DNA of 64,000 nucleotides from Chaetorhynchus papuensis (GCA_013396525.1 VWYX01000354.1:250044-314043), one strand, 5' to 3'. Shown: positions 47,946 to 61,343, numbered from the stretch's first letter. Notes: generated by a model not told the origin, from the sequence alone. Numbers and translations: made by a program.

Positions 47946-50900
47946 ATCCCTTACTATTAAAAGGTCTACATTTTCAGCAAGGCTCTGATACTCAGGAAAA
48001 GAGGGCCAGGTTCAATGTCAAGGCTTTTGTAGTAAACCCACACTCACCCATTATCTAATAACCTTGGTAATCCAATTAAAATATCTGAGATCTAAAACAT
48101 GAAGGATATTTCCCACTGCCATGCAAGTTAGATAAAAATACTGAACTATGGGGCCCTTGAGACCTCCCTTATTCCAGCTATTAGGTGTCCAGGATGGCCT
48201 TCCCCTCTGTCTCCCACCCCTGCCTTCCTCTTAGGAGTCCATGGGACCCTGTCAGCATCAGCAGAACTGACCATCTCTCCCTTTCCCTGTAGAGTGTTCA
48301 TACAGGAATTGTGGAGAGCAGCAAGAGGCAAAGTGTCAGGCCTGTGTCCATGGAATGCACTCAGGCCTCCTTCATGGAGACAGGACATGCAGCAGGTACT
48401 GGGGATGGCACAATAAGCTGTAGGCCAGAGCTGGTGATGGCAAGCTGTCTCATCCAGAGAGGCATGGTGAGTGCTGCAAAGCCAACCCAGGGTAAGGTAA
48501 AATCTGATCCTGGTCCAGCCCGAGGGGGAGCAAGTTGCCACTGCTGACCCCTGACTGCAGGGTTTCACCCATACCCACTTTGGCAGAGCCCCAGGAGTTG
48601 GCTTCCACCACTGCAGACCCAGAAAAGCATCGGGACTCTGTTGAAAGATGTCAGGAGCTGGAAAAGCCACCATTTCTTCTGCTTGTTTATTCTGGTTGTT
48701 AATCTCCTGTCACTGATTAGAAGCTTATAACTAATTTCTCAGTTGAATTTGCCTGGAGTTGAGCCTCAGGTTTTGGTTCTTGTTATGCTTTTCTCCCCTG
48801 CAATAAAGAGCTCTGCTGTGCCTAGAATTTCTGCACATGATGGTATTTATGGTTTGTAATTGCATCTCTTGATCTTTTTGATCAGGCCACCAGGCTGAGA
48901 TGCCAGTCCTGGGGAGATATCTCAGAGATAGCAGTGCTCAATGGAAATGCTAAGTTTGTGCTAGACTGGCTCCACACATAGCTGAGTGCATGGGACCAGG
49001 TTCCCCAGTTTAACATTACTGATACAGGAGCACAGGCCATGAATATTAGTGATGGTCTGGAGATCAAACTCTTTGAAAGTATTAAACAGATTCCCCAGTC
49101 TCTGCAACAACACCTTTTTTTTTAATGTGAAGACGGTCAAACTGTAAAACTTTGTGCTTTTTCATTATTTTCCCTCCTTGTGAATTATACAGGTGTTTCT
49201 TTCCTCAGCATCTTCTGCTTTACTCATCCTTCTTCATCCTTATGAAAACACAACAATATTTACTGTCTTATCCTGGTTTAGATTAAATTACAATGAAGCT
49301 GCCAGTCTCTCCCTCGGGATCTGTGTAAAAACAATTGTGTTTCTTTATGTAAGCTCCAGAATCAGTAGCTGTTAGAGCAGGGCTCCACCGGGCAGGGAGC
49401 ACAGCCTGGAGAGGAGCTGCTCCACAGCTGCTGGCAAGTACCTGACCCTGGCCTGCACATGCAGGGGACCAGTGATGGTGAGTGTGTGTCTGGGTGTGTA
49501 AAAGAGGGATGCAGGGAGCCCAGAAGCAGATGCAGAGAAGGGTTGGGCTGGCAGCTGGCATGCCAGACCACACAAAGTGACTTTGACACAAGGGACAATT
49601 TGGGAGGGCACCATAAGAAATTTCATTTTGCATTGGGAGCAAACAATTGTCCCTGGTAACATGAGCCATCCTGTGTCCAATGCACTCTCTGTAAGTCTGT
49701 AAAGAAAGGGGATTGCACTGAGGAAATAGCTAAATTAAAAAGTAGCAAAATAAGCTGAGAAACTGCAGTGGTATCTTTGTCAGGGATGTATTGGTGCTCC
49801 AGGTATCTCCTGCATCCACTGTGCAGATGGATCTGGCATCCCAGCTTTGTTCACTGGAGTTGGGAGTGTGGGGCTGGAGATCATGGAGCAGAGGACCAGC
49901 TCTCCTCTCTCACCTCATGGATGTCATGCCAACACTTTTAAATCCTTGTAGCAGGTACACAGATAATTTGGTCCCAAACAGCTTCTCAGAAAATTACAGC
50001 TCCACTGTAGGGATGGCTGTCCGGACATACAGTTGGGTTTTGGGATGGTGCATAACACTGATTCCAGCAGCTCCAGCTACCTTGCTCCCACCCCCAGGAT
50101 CAGCTGGCAGCTCTGGACACCAACAACCCTGTTCCCAGTGGTGTGAGCCATGGCCTGATGGCTCCCAAGCTCTCATGGACCACAAGCCACACATCAACCA
50201 GGGGACCATTCCTGTTCTAGCAGCAGTTTCCGCATGTTGGCTGATCCCCTGGTATCCCTTACACCCCTTGCAGCTGAAAATAGTGATTGCAGTATTAATT
50301 AATGAATTTATTTTGCTTTTTTTTTCCTCTGAGAATGAATGAATTCATTTTTTAAGGGAGGGTAGTGCAAAGACGATCAATGTTATTGCATAGCAGCAGT
50401 AACTTAAAAACATCCCAGAAGAATCCTTTCTTTCTCTCTCTCTTTTCTTTGTGACTGGAAAAAATGTTAAAAACAAATCTCCTCACTTACTTGTAGCCTG
50501 AGGTTTCTGCCAAGTGTATGTTTATGTCCAGCTTGAAAGATTGGGCGTATAATGGAAGTGTTGAAGTTTTCTCAAGCAATCCAGAGCTGTTTGATGACAT
50601 ACACTACAAGGTCAGTCCTGTTTGCTGTTAAATTCAGTGGTAACACTTCCTTTAAATTCATAGGGAAACAGGATCAGGCCCTCTATTTAATTTGTGTCTA
50701 TCTTGGTAGGGGGTTTCTTGTTCCTCTAAAATGTGCCTGTAGATGATCTCATGATCCCTGCTGTCCATGTGTGCTGGCAAGGTCCTCAAGCACTTACAGT
50801 GCCCACACGTGACACCGTGACAGATCACCTGCAGTCCTCGTGTCACCAGAGGGGCTGCAGGGTGGGATACAGTGCTTTTTCACAAGGATTATCAAATTTC

Positions 50901-53900
50901 CTCTGCAAACACTGCCTTGTAGAAACAAATGGAAAAACTGCTTTCATCAAGAAAACAAAGGAAGCATACTTTATGCCTTCCTTGGGGTTTCAGATGGATG
51001 CAGTTGAAAGGAAGTTGCTCATTCTGTTTCCAAAAGCAAGTTAAACTGGACACCTAGATTTTTGCCTTAAGTGAAAGGGAAGAGACAGGCTCTCTGTCAC
51101 ACCTCACACAAGGCAGCTGCTCGGTGTACTCAGAGCTCTGCTATGAGTCAACTACTTATTTTGTTGAGGAAGTTACCAGAGTTTTATGGGACGTGGCTAA
51201 TCAAATCTAGAAGTGAACACAGTTCCCCTGTGTTTCCATACCTCCTGCAGGACTCCAGCTACCATTCAACTATTTGAGAAGTCCACCATCTCCAGAATGC
51301 ACACAAAATCTGCAGCTAAGTCACAGATCAAAATTTCGTACTTAATTCCTGGTATTGTATAGAAATTGTCCCAGATTTTCCTTAGAACAGGAACAAAAAG
51401 AATCTTCCAAAGATTAAAGTATATTTTCTGTTAGGAACTGGCATTTTAATTTTGAATGAAAGGTTTTTGGTGGAGATTTAAAATGTCTGTTCTTGGCATA
51501 CATCTCTACACCTAGTCTTGGATTTCAAAGGTCAGCAGTGTTAGAAGGTAAGATTTTAATTCAGACTCCACCTACTGACAACAAATATGTTGCTCTGATT
51601 TTTTTCTCTTTTCTCCTTTTAAACACAAGAACAGCCACCACAGCATAATCAAAAAATACTCCTTTGTAATTTTGTACTTTCCCAAGCATTCAAAGAAAAC
51701 AACAGACAGAGCTAATGCTCATCTGCGGTGACAGCCACTTCCACCACCCTTTCTCTCTTTAACCCTCCCTGTCCCTGCCTTGAATCCTCCCAGCTGTGAC
51801 TTGCAAATGTTTCCACACAAGACATCTTCTTCCATGGCACTGTGGCCTTTCCATGGAGGAGAAAAAGTCTGTGTTTGTGCAGCACTTTTAACTTCCACAG
51901 GGACAGCTTACACTACTGAGCAGATACAAGTTTTACCTGGCAAGATTCTGGGCTGTGTTTTGTTGTGTTTTTATTACAAATACATAAATAAGAGGCATGG
52001 GAAAGCTTGCAGATTTTAATCTGGTTTTGAGGTCTTCCTTTTCTCAGTGTCTTTGAAAATTCAAGATAAATCAGCTGTGTCCAAGGGCATTGTTATCCAC
52101 CCAGCTCCTGACCCTCACCCCCGTGCCCCATTCCAACACACACAAAAGAGACCCTGGGGAAAATCTTTTGAAGCTGAACCCTAAATCACATGTGAAAATG
52201 GAAAATCAAGTTCATTAAAAAAACCCCAAACTATATTGTTAAAGTTATTTTAGACCCTGTGGAATGCATTGGGTTTGCAAACAGAAACTGAGAAGCATTG
52301 TGCAGCGAGGGGAAGCTCCCCCCATGCAGCAGAGGAGAGGCAGCCCCTGTCAGCACAACAGAGCTGGGACTTCCCCACAGGTCAATCCTTCCACCTGCTC
52401 AGACAGGTCCCCCTTGCAGTGCACTGTCCAGCCTTCCCTGAGGACAGAAGAAGCAAAGAGAGACTATTCAGGTACTAGACAGATATAATTCACATCCATT
52501 ACAAGCGGGCTGTTTTTAATAGGGGCCCACTCCCAGTGTTGGGAGGGAACTCCCAACTTCCGTCACTGGAGAAGGGCTTGCAGACCCTCCAACACTTCCT
52601 GAACATCAGTGACAGCAGTTGTGTCCCTTGATGCCACCTGAGCTCTCTCTAAGTTCTGGCCAGGAACAATGAATTGAAATGGCAGGTCCTGCCGCTGCAA
52701 GGGTCCCTGCTCTACTGGGACAGCACAGCTGAACAGAGTGCTGGGTGTGCAGAGGACCGTGCAGAGCTCACCACAGGGGCCCTGAGCCCGCTGGCCATGA
52801 GTCCTGACAAATGACTTACCTCACCTCGGCACAGCCACAAGGCTGCTCTCACAGTGGGCCAGGCTCCAGCAGCCCTGCCACAGGACGCAAACACAGTGAT
52901 AAGTCCAACTGCAATGGTGGGGAGGGGGAATCTGAAGGCAGAATCTTGTCCCTCAACTTGGAACGTGTTCAGGTTTCAGTGCATAACACCACTGTTCTTG
53001 CACAAAATGCCTCAGGACTTCAGACAACCACATGTTTATGTGATCATTGGAAGTGTCTTTTCCCCCCACTTCCATTTTCTCAGCCTGCTGGTTACTGTGC
53101 CTTCACAGTCTTCCTAACTTACAGCCGCCCAGAGCCCCAGGGATGGCTCAGGTCTGAACTAAACAAGTCCTGATATGTAGATTCATCTGGGTATTTCATT
53201 GATTAATGGTCTCAGATGTTCTGCAAAGAATTGGTTCTATGCAAGTTGCTTCCAGCTAAGAGAAGAGACTGAAAAAAGTTTGGGAAGGAGGTCTCTGAAG
53301 AACTTTGAAAGCCTAAGACAGAGAGAAATCTTCAAGGGCTAGCCTACTAGCTGATGTGCTGTTTACTGGACATTTATTTTTCACCTGAGATACTTTTCTG
53401 TAACACTTTTTCTCTGTATCTTCTTCCCTAGTCTCTCCTGTGATGTTCTGCACAGAATGAAGCAGTGGAAGTTTATCTGCTCATTCCCAGCCATTTGCAA
53501 AGCCCTGCACTTGTGGATTCCTCCTCTCCAGAGAGGCTGTGCTGCCTCTGTGTGATAGTCTGGCAAAGGGTAGCCATGCCCATTCAGAAACACACGTGAG
53601 CCCTGCCTAAGGAACTGTCCCCAAAGCCCCTCACCAGGCATTCAGTCCTTGTGGGTTTCTCACAATTCTTTTGACACAGATAATGCCTTCAGATATGTTA
53701 CCCAGCAGCAGATCTGCATGGAGAGAAGCACAGCCCATGAGCTCACTCGAGAGAGTGACACCAGCCTGGAGCAGAATTCACTCGAGCAGCCCCAGGCATT
53801 GTCTGGGGCTGGATGCTGCTCATTCTCCCCACTGCCAGGCTGCCTTCAGCTTCACGTGCTTGAATGCTGCCAGGCAGGCACCCTCATCTGCTTCTACACG

Positions 53901-55799
53901 GCCAGCAATAACCACATGAATTTTTTCCTGCACATACATGTGTGCTTGCCCTCTGTAATCACACGTGAGACAGAGATGGAAGGAGGGGAGAAAATGGGAA
54001 GCAGACCCACCTCTGCTCATGATATTTCAATCCCTTCCTGCATGCTCTGCTGGGACAAAAAAGAAAGGCATAATTAAAGAGATTTTTTTGTCTCTGAGAA
54101 GGAAGGTTTGCTCTGAACACAAAAGTGAGGTCCATCACCAGGGCCCCCCAGACACTCAGTTGTCTCTTATAGCAGGATGTCTTCTGGTCAGACACAACAA
54201 AACCCTTCTCAGGCCTGCCTGGGATTGCCACACTGATGACAGACCCCAAGCCAACAGTGAGATCTGCCTGGTAGTAATATAGCCTTTGGTGATCACTTTC
54301 CCAACTACTAACTCCACAACCAGCAGGATGCATTTATCCCATCCAGCCCCACGTCACAACCCACCCAAATCAGGGCTGACTATCTTCCACCCACAGTCAA
54401 AACACCCAGAAAGCCCTGGTTTCACTAGTATCCCAGGAGAGGAAGGGATGGATATGGGACAAGGGAAAGGAGCTGGCCTAGAGGTTCAAGGTGAAACCCT
54501 GGAGAAGGTTTGTGGGCAGTGGTGGTGCCTGAGAGAAATCTCTGGCAACGGCCATGATGTCTCACTCTCCAGCCTCAGGAGTCATTGGGGCGACCCACAC
54601 CCTGCACAGACTGAAAGAGGAAGTGGACCCACCCATCCATCACCCCCACCTTCTGGTGGGCACAGACACTGAGCTGCCCAGGTTGGACCCTGCTTGCCCC
54701 CCACAGCCAGGAGGTGAAGTAAGGCAGAGTGGAAGGGCTCGGGCTGCTGCCTCTGCAGCTGGGGCTAGCTCTGGAGGAGCAGGGCTGTGGTACCCCTGCC
54801 AGTGGGGGAGAGGTGCTGTGGTACCCCTGCAAGCCATCCTGCAGCAGTTATCTGAAGGACTGAGGTCGCCAGTAGTGGCCACAAGTGGCTGCTGAGCTGG
54901 AAGATGTCGTGGTCGGCACTGCCGCCTGCCAGAGTGCTCTGAGCTGTCTTCTTGGCAGTGCTCTCTTAAAAGGCCATGCAGAGCCCTGGACAGAAGCAGA
55001 AGGCACTCAGACTGTGCCACAGCTGTCAGCCACAGGGACATGGATGCCTTGTAAGGAGAGGGTGTGGGCAGACGGGACTGAACCCCAAAGCTGGTGAGGC
55101 TGTAGCCCCTGTACCTTGCAGCCCCTCTTCCTGGAGAACGTGAGCTGGCTCACACCGAACTCCTTTGGTCAGCAGCAGCAGGGGACACTCTATTCCTGCA
55201 GGGCTGCTGGTCCTCACACGCTGGGATCCCCAGGGCAAAGGTAAAGCAAGGTGTAAGAAGGCAGTGAGCAGAGTCAGACAGGGCCAGCTCCCCAGCAGGG
55301 AGTGCCATGGCTGGCTCTGGTGACCCCGGGATGCTCCTGCTGCCTGTCGGGGTGCACGCAGAGAAGGGCACGCACGTACACAGGGGCTGTGCTGGACAGC
55401 CTGGGCCACAAACAGGTTTTATCAGTGCAGACGTGGAAAGCACAGTGCTTCAGGCACTGCCATTTGGCAGCTTTCTGGTATCAGCAGCGAGAGGTCAGGG
55501 GTTCCATGGGAACTGGAAAGCTGACAAATGGGACCCACTAAGGGAAGGGCTACATGCTTTAGCTGCCCAGACATATCAGCCTCTTCCCTTGGTGCTGGTC
55601 AGGCTTTGAGCAGAAGCCGTGACGTGCACTGAACCCACTGCTGTTGGGAAGCCACACCTAAACTCAGTAACCCTTAGCCCCGGTGTGCACGCACCCTTTG
55701 CCTTTTACACAGTCACCTGCACACACAGTGAGTCACACCCTACAAGTCCAGGAGGTTTGTCTGAGAGAAGGCTTCAAATCTGCTCCTCAACAGAGTGAA
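47946..55799. other. Non-coding, no recognised gene
   Basis: No recognised gene or interspersed repeat. Open frames of about 175 codons (48146-48673, minus) and about 183 codons (49791-50342, plus, with no ATG at its first codon) occur, but show no domain, signal or family resemblance. The stretch 54280-55450 is GC-richer with several overlapping open frames, again unrecognised. Confidence 0.45.
52530..52557. repeat. Two overlapping perfect inverted repeats
   Basis: CTCCCA-GTGT-TGGGAG (52530-52545) and GTTGGGAG-GGAA-CTCCCAAC (52538-52557) share the middle arm, so one central arm can pair with either neighbour. The arms are 6 and 8 bases with 4-base loops. This is a neat alternative-hairpin layout, but chance is possible at this size. 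Confidence 0.6.
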
Positions 55800-56660
55800 A
55801 ATAGGGCTACCTTTTGTATTTTACATTCATATTATAGAATATTTACAGAGAGAAATATCGCTTTCTCACTTAGAATAATACGAGTTTCCGATGCCTCCCA
55901 TGAACAAAACTCACGTAGATTTGTGTTCAAAATGTTTTTAATTTCCACAGGGAGTCGCCCGTGAAAAAGTGTCAAACCAAGAATTATCACACAGATCAAT
56001 TGATGAGCAGAGGCAATAGACTAATTACATATTGGTACTGGGTTGGATGTTGCAAAGACAATTAGCAAGAGGGTCAAGGCAGTAAAAAGAAGTATGAACA
56101 CACCCATTTCCTCAAGTTTATGGTGAGACCCCAAAGAGGTTTTCTGTACATCCCAGAGCAGTCAGTACTTGCTCCTGATGTGTCACATCTCCAGCTGAGG
56201 CAATGAAAGCCCCTCTTTCCCCAAGGGCTGGTGCCACCGCACAGCCAAACCAGGGCCTGTCCTCACAGCATGGTGGAAGTTTATTTACTCTTGTTTTACC
56301 ATTCTGCTATCTCTTTGTTTTTGGCCATGAACATTAACAAACTTGATGAAAATTAGAAAATCACTTAGAAGAGGAGCAGCAAAAAGAACTTCCCCATTAT
56401 GGGATCATTTGCTTTAACATAAACTATCTAAAGATAATAACAAGGCTCCATGATGGTATTATTTGCTTGTCTTCTTGTTCCCAATATGTTTTTTTAACAA
56501 GCAAAATGAGGTTTCAAACATATTGGTAATCTCTCCTGCGGATTAAATATTAATCATTATGTCAAAGTAATAAATACAGAAATCCTACCTAGTTTTTCAG
56601 ACATGCAAATCCCTAATTGTGTGGGAAGCTGCTCAGATGGGCTTTAGTTTCAGCAGGAGA
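55800..56660. promoter_or_regulatory. AT-rich candidate conserved non-coding element with octamer
   Basis: A long repeat-free AT-rich block has many TAAT cores (AGACTAATTACAT, GGATTAAATATTAATCATT, CCCTAATTGTG) and an exact ATGCAAAT octamer at 56603-56610, six bases from a TAATTG. A GATA-type CAAAGATAATAAC-like string is near 56431. The complex texture without known repeats is typical of deeply conserved enhancers. No alignment was possible. Confidence 0.35.
56603..56610 (+). promoter_or_regulatory. POU octamer ATGCAAAT
   Basis: An exact octamer six bases upstream of CTAATTG, the spacing of a composite POU/homeodomain site. Confidence 0.3.
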
Positions 56661-57230
56661 TAAAATGCCACAGAGCCAGTACAGTATCTGTGTCACTACA
56701 AGATTTACAGCCTGATTCCCTGCCTGGAAACAAAGGAACAAATAGCTGCATGGCACACACTGAACCGAAACATTATGGATTATATTATTACTTGAGTTTC
56801 TACAGGACTTCTCAGTGGGGGAAAAAAAATTCTATTAACTCTCTTTTACGACTACCAGCAGGGCAACGTGAAGAGAATAATCTCCTCCATTTATAAGGTC
56901 TGGGGGCCTTAAAACCTGAATAGCAGGCCAGGAGCTTTGTCACAAGGTCTGTCTGTTTCCTTTTCTTCATAAAATTCCTATCTCCATTAATCTGTGTTTA
57001 TTTTCCTTCTGCTTTTTAATTTGCTTAATGGACTTCAGTTGAAGTCTCTCCTAGAAGTCAGAGGAAAGTAAACTCTGATAAATCCTTTGGGACTTAATAG
57101 TCCCAGTTAAGCACTTCTTTGGATTATTTTGTCTGACTTTCATCTTTGCTGGTGCAGAAATGTCGGCTGCCTCGTACCGCAGCCCTAACCCCATGACTTA
57201 AGAGCCTGGGAACAAACTGACAAAAGATAT

Positions 57231-57258
57231 CCCTCTTTCTTTCTTTCTTTCTCTTTCT
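57231..57258. repeat. (TTTC)n pyrimidine tract
   Basis: About five imperfect TTTC units within a 28-base pyrimidine run. It also forms the pyrimidine tract of the acceptor ending at 57262. Confidence 0.9.
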
Positions 57259-57262
57259 GCAG

Positions 57263-57310
57263 GCATGGAAATACTACGAGACTAGATTTAAACCCATGAA
57301 AGGCATCTAG
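57263..57310 (+). other. Candidate terminal coding segment (unverified)
   Basis: A near-ideal 3' splice site precedes it: a branch-point-like CTGAC near 57217, about 28 bases of pyrimidine, then TGCAG ending at 57262. Reading from the first base gives 15 codons and a TAG, peptide AWKYYETRFKPMKGI. A short final coding piece followed by an AT-rich, repeat-free 3' sequence would fit a last exon with a long UTR, the nearest AATAAA noted being near 59586. The pyrimidine tract is a simple repeat, however, so the acceptor may be fortuitous. No family is recognised. Confidence 0.2.
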
Positions 57311-57774
57311 GGTGTCCTCCACGCATTTGCCCCATGCAGAAAGCATGTCAGAGGCTCAATGCTCCCTGAGATGTGAGCCCCGGTCAGCGTCTCCCATTCC
57401 CAGGCTTTGGTTTCCAGGAGAGGAAGAAGGAAGTTCCAGCTGGGCAGGAGCTGCTGTGCACTGTACTGGACTCAGGATGAATGCTGGGAGCTGGCACAGC
57501 AGCACAGGCTGGTCTGGGCAGCTCCAGCCTCAGCTCCCTGTAGCCAGGTACTGCACTGGAGGTACCAGCTGCTCCTCCATCACGCAGCCTGGCACTGTCT
57601 CACCTCAGCTCCCAACACAGAAGGGGTCAGGAGGGTGTTTTAGACCCCAGCCTCACGTGGAATCTGAACTCTGGCAGCTCATAATGGGCATCAGAGCCCT
57701 CCTGCAGGAGACGAGACCTGTGACATTTCCTTGTTCCCAGTCCTACTGGCATCATCTGCTCAGTAATGTTTCAT

Positions 57775-58140
57775 GTTATTAATCTATTATTTTTTTTCAA
57801 TGGGTAGGCTTTGAATGACAGCCAACAACGGTATTAGTCTCTAAATACCTTTTTTGTTAGAAGTCCAAATCCTTTATGTTCTAACTCATATATTACTTTC
57901 TATGTAGCAGATTTATTTTTGCACAACATTTATTCCTGCAGGATTCACTTACTCAGAAATTGCATTGTATAATTAGGTCCCAGCTGCCTATTTCTAATAC
58001 TGAACAAAGGGTTGCTTTATTGTTCATTTCAGCAATTTACTTTTTCATTTAAATTCTCCCACGTATGATAGACATAAGTAATTAGGTCCCATTCCACCAA
58101 AATTTCTATTTCATTTGTCTAATGATCAGACTTTTAGAAA
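57775..58140. promoter_or_regulatory. AT-rich candidate conserved non-coding element
   Basis: Complex AT-rich sequence contains two copies of the string TAATTAGGTCCCA (near 57971 and 58080), about 109 bases apart. Other AT-rich cores include ATTAATCTATTA. The repeated 13-mer in repeat-free sequence is notable. It could equally be the 3' UTR of the candidate exon at 57263. Confidence 0.3.
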
Positions 58141-61100
58141 AATACTTCCATGGTTTTGCATGTTGCTGGAGCAATTTACACATTTCCATCCATAGTGAAA
58201 CTGAGGCATGAAGCAAAGGCAAGCACTTAGAGCTGAGTTCCTCTGACTGACAAAATCAGGCAACTAATGGGCCCATTGACTTCTAATTCAGATTTTACTT
58301 ATATTTTGGCCCAATCTGACTCTAGATGGAGGGCAATTTGTTCCGAGAGAAAATTTCCAGGCTCCCGTTTTTGATTGACTCGGTAAAGTTGTTACCTGTG
58401 AATGCATAGGCTTCTCTCTCAGATACATTTAAGAAGGTGGCCATGGAGAAGGTAATTCTGGACATTTTTATGAAAACACACCATCACATGCCAGAGGAAA
58501 AGCTGAATCATTGTCAGTATCCAGCCTTGACTACTTTGCCTTGGATCTGTTTTTCTTTCCTTGGTTTAGAAAGGCTCAGCTCCCAACATGCTAACTATAA
58601 ATCCCAGGAATTCCTTCTTTCCAGTGCAGGTTATCTGGGTGTGCTTCCCTCTCAGCTTGCTCCTTTGCAGCATCATCTGTCAGCAATAATGAGAGATTAA
58701 GGGCTGGAAGGCAGCACGGCGAGGGCAGGTAATGATACAGCTCTAGGGTGTGTAGGCCTTCTTTAAAACAGGGATCCAGCCCTTAGGGATACCAGCAAAG
58801 GGACTGTGGTAGCATCACAAGGAAATGTGCTCTTTAGAATGGCTGAAGGTTTTTTCAGACTGTGGTGGCTGCCACCATTGCTACAAAGAGCAGATAAACA
58901 CAGGTCAGGGCACAGGAGAGCACAAAGCTCTGCTGGATGCCAAACCCTCCCAAGAAGCAAAGGCAAAGATCCTGTATCTGCTTCTGTGAAACTTGCACTG
59001 AGCAAGGAAAAGCTGCACAGCTTGGCCCGGGACGACAAAGCACAGACTGGACTCTGCTCAGATGAGACACTTTCCATGGGTGGACAGGAGCCCCTGTAGC
59101 TTATTAGTCTGGCTCACTGATCCGTGCTCTGATGTCTAGAATCTTGCTAACAAAATTATCACATCAAGTCAGAGTCAAAGCTGCTTTGTGGGAACCGTGA
59201 GTTTCCTGTCTTCTTTGCATTTGTGAAGAAAGACTTTGTCATGTTCCCAGGGTAGAAGTCACAATTTGCATTAGGAAAATATAAACAAAATGAAAAGATC
59301 AGCCCTTTGACAGAGCCAGCACAACAACAGATTCAGGAAAGTACTAACTAAATGCTTCACAGTAGGCAGATTTTGATTTGTATTTATAAGCCTTTTTGGT
59401 TTCAAAATACAGTGTTCTCTCTCTTTCATCTCCAAAACCCAGTCAATACAGAACAGAAACATAGCTTTTGGCAGTCTTCATTTTTCAGCTAAACTTGTTT
59501 GTGTTCTCTCTTAGCGCTTGAAGCAGAGCAGTAGCAAATTACATTACTGCTTCTCAGTTTGTAACACACTTGACCATGTTTTTTCAATAAAAATGACACC
59601 ACTTAACTTTGCTGGGTCAGTAATGAAGCAGCAAGAAAGATTTCATTTGGCAAGAAAAAGTAGCTGAGAATCCAGAGCTTCTTACAACTAAAGCAAAATA
59701 AAGGATTTAGGTTAATTAGACTATTTATGAACTCTAAGCTCTTCCTTTAATTTCTGTTTTACGATGAAATGTATCACTGTGGCCACTTTAAGCAGTCTTC
59801 CACACGCTATGGGAATATTTTTCCCACCATGCCCAGCAATGGTGGTGGGCAGACACCGTGGAACAGAGCTTGTCCTTGGGATACCAATGGGAGCCTGAGT
59901 GTCTGTCTAACTGAGGAATAGGCGTGTCCCTTTGACAAGGACTAGTACCACCATCAGGCACAAAGATTTCCCATTGGACACAGCCAGCTGGGTAGAAGGG
60001 GCAGGGACAGGCTGTCCATGGCTTCTAGGGCCATGTCAGCTTGGTGAAAACATCTTGGCTATGCAACTTTTCTGAGGACTCAGATTTCAGTGTACCCCAC
60101 CACCATCCTGTTTCCAGCTGAGGGGAGAGTCCGCTGAATTGGTCCTGAGGACACTGGTGAGGTTCTCTGAGGAAAACCTCGAGCCTAATAAGCCATCTGC
60201 CACTTCTGGGAAGAGAAAGCTTATTTCAATGTGCATCTTCCTTCAGATAAGCCTGCTTTTCTGTCACTTTTCCGTCATTTCAATCTCGTGACATCAGCAT
60301 CTCTAAACGTGTCATCATGCCTGGAAACAGACAGAACAGACAGTAGCAGGTCTCACTTGTGTTGAAGCTGGCTGGGTGGCATCACAGCACACCTGATGGC
60401 AGCCTCAAAATAGGTACTGTCATGACATTTCCAGTGGGTCTGTCAAGTCAGCCAGACTCATGCCTGCATCCAATGAGACCTCCTGCAGCACCAACTCAGG
60501 CTCTGAAGAAGGTTCTAACGGAGCCAAAGGCACAGGCAGCAGGTGGGTCCTCTGCTTGCAGGAGAGCAGCCCTGTTGGGCTGGGGGTTTGCACCCCTGTG
60601 GGAGCATGGATGGTCCCGTGCAGCCTGTGCCAAGGTGCAGATGCCATTTGTCCTTTCCCAGGGGATGTGCAGAGCTCTGTCAGGCAGGCATGTGTCACTA
60701 GGCAATGACGAGTTTGTGGTTTTGGGAGTGCATTTCAATGCCACCTGGAGCAGAGCACAGGGACCAGGGGCTGGCATCAGCTGCTGCACCCTTTTATTTA
60801 GACCAGAGACTCCTGTTTGGCACCATTCTGCACTGGGCCAGCACCAAACCCTTGATGCATTTGCAAGGCATCAGCAGAGGCAGTGAAAAAGGCTTGCAAA
60901 AGGCATGATTGCACCTCCTGCCTGAAAGTGATTTTTTTTCCTGGCCTACAACAACTCTCCTTCACGCACTATAAATATTTGGGGGATGACATTGGCTTCA
61001 GCAGCATATAATGGCAATGGCACTGAACCTTGTTACTGGGAAATGATCTATGTTGACAACCATACTTTGGCTTTGCCTTGAATTTTATTTTCTGCAAATG

Positions 61101-61343
61101 CCTTGGCATTTCTTTTGCAGAGTCAGGATTTTTTCTAGTCACAACGGTCTGTTTCATCCATGTCCTTATCTATTAAGAACAGTGCTTTATTGTGGAAGGA
61201 TTGTTGGGGCTTGTCTGAACTCAAATAATTTTGATGTAGAGGTTAAAGGCAGTGCTTTGGTTTATGTTTGAAGAGGATTTTCAGATATAACTTCTGAAAG
61301 GAAGTTCATACACAGTCAGTTTTACCCGGCAAACCGACATGAC
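58141..61343. other. Non-coding, no recognised gene
   Basis: No recognised gene or interspersed repeat. A splice-like 30-base piece at 58422-58451 and an open frame of about 175 codons at 60359-60886 were considered and not called. A reverse octamer ATTTGCAT lies at 59264-59271. Confidence 0.45.

Noticed and set aside
48146..48673. 175-codon minus-strand frame beginning with ATG in good context (AAATGG)
   Set aside because: The peptide looks like translated non-coding DNA (Trp, Cys, His and Ser-Pro scattered), with no domain or upstream promoter seen. A single-exon gene cannot be fully excluded.
49791..50342. Longest open frame in the window, about 183 codons, plus strand
   Set aside because: It has no ATG at its first codon, no family resemblance, and no splice or promoter context. 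Length is within chance for 64 kb.
58422..58451. 30-bp plus-strand micro-exon-like piece (CTTCTCTCTCAG acceptor, GAGAAG|gtaatt donor)
   Set aside because: Too short to judge, with no partner exon found.
60359..60886. 175-codon plus-strand open frame
   Set aside because: No recognised family, and overlapping open frames on the other strand point to stop-poor GC-rich composition.
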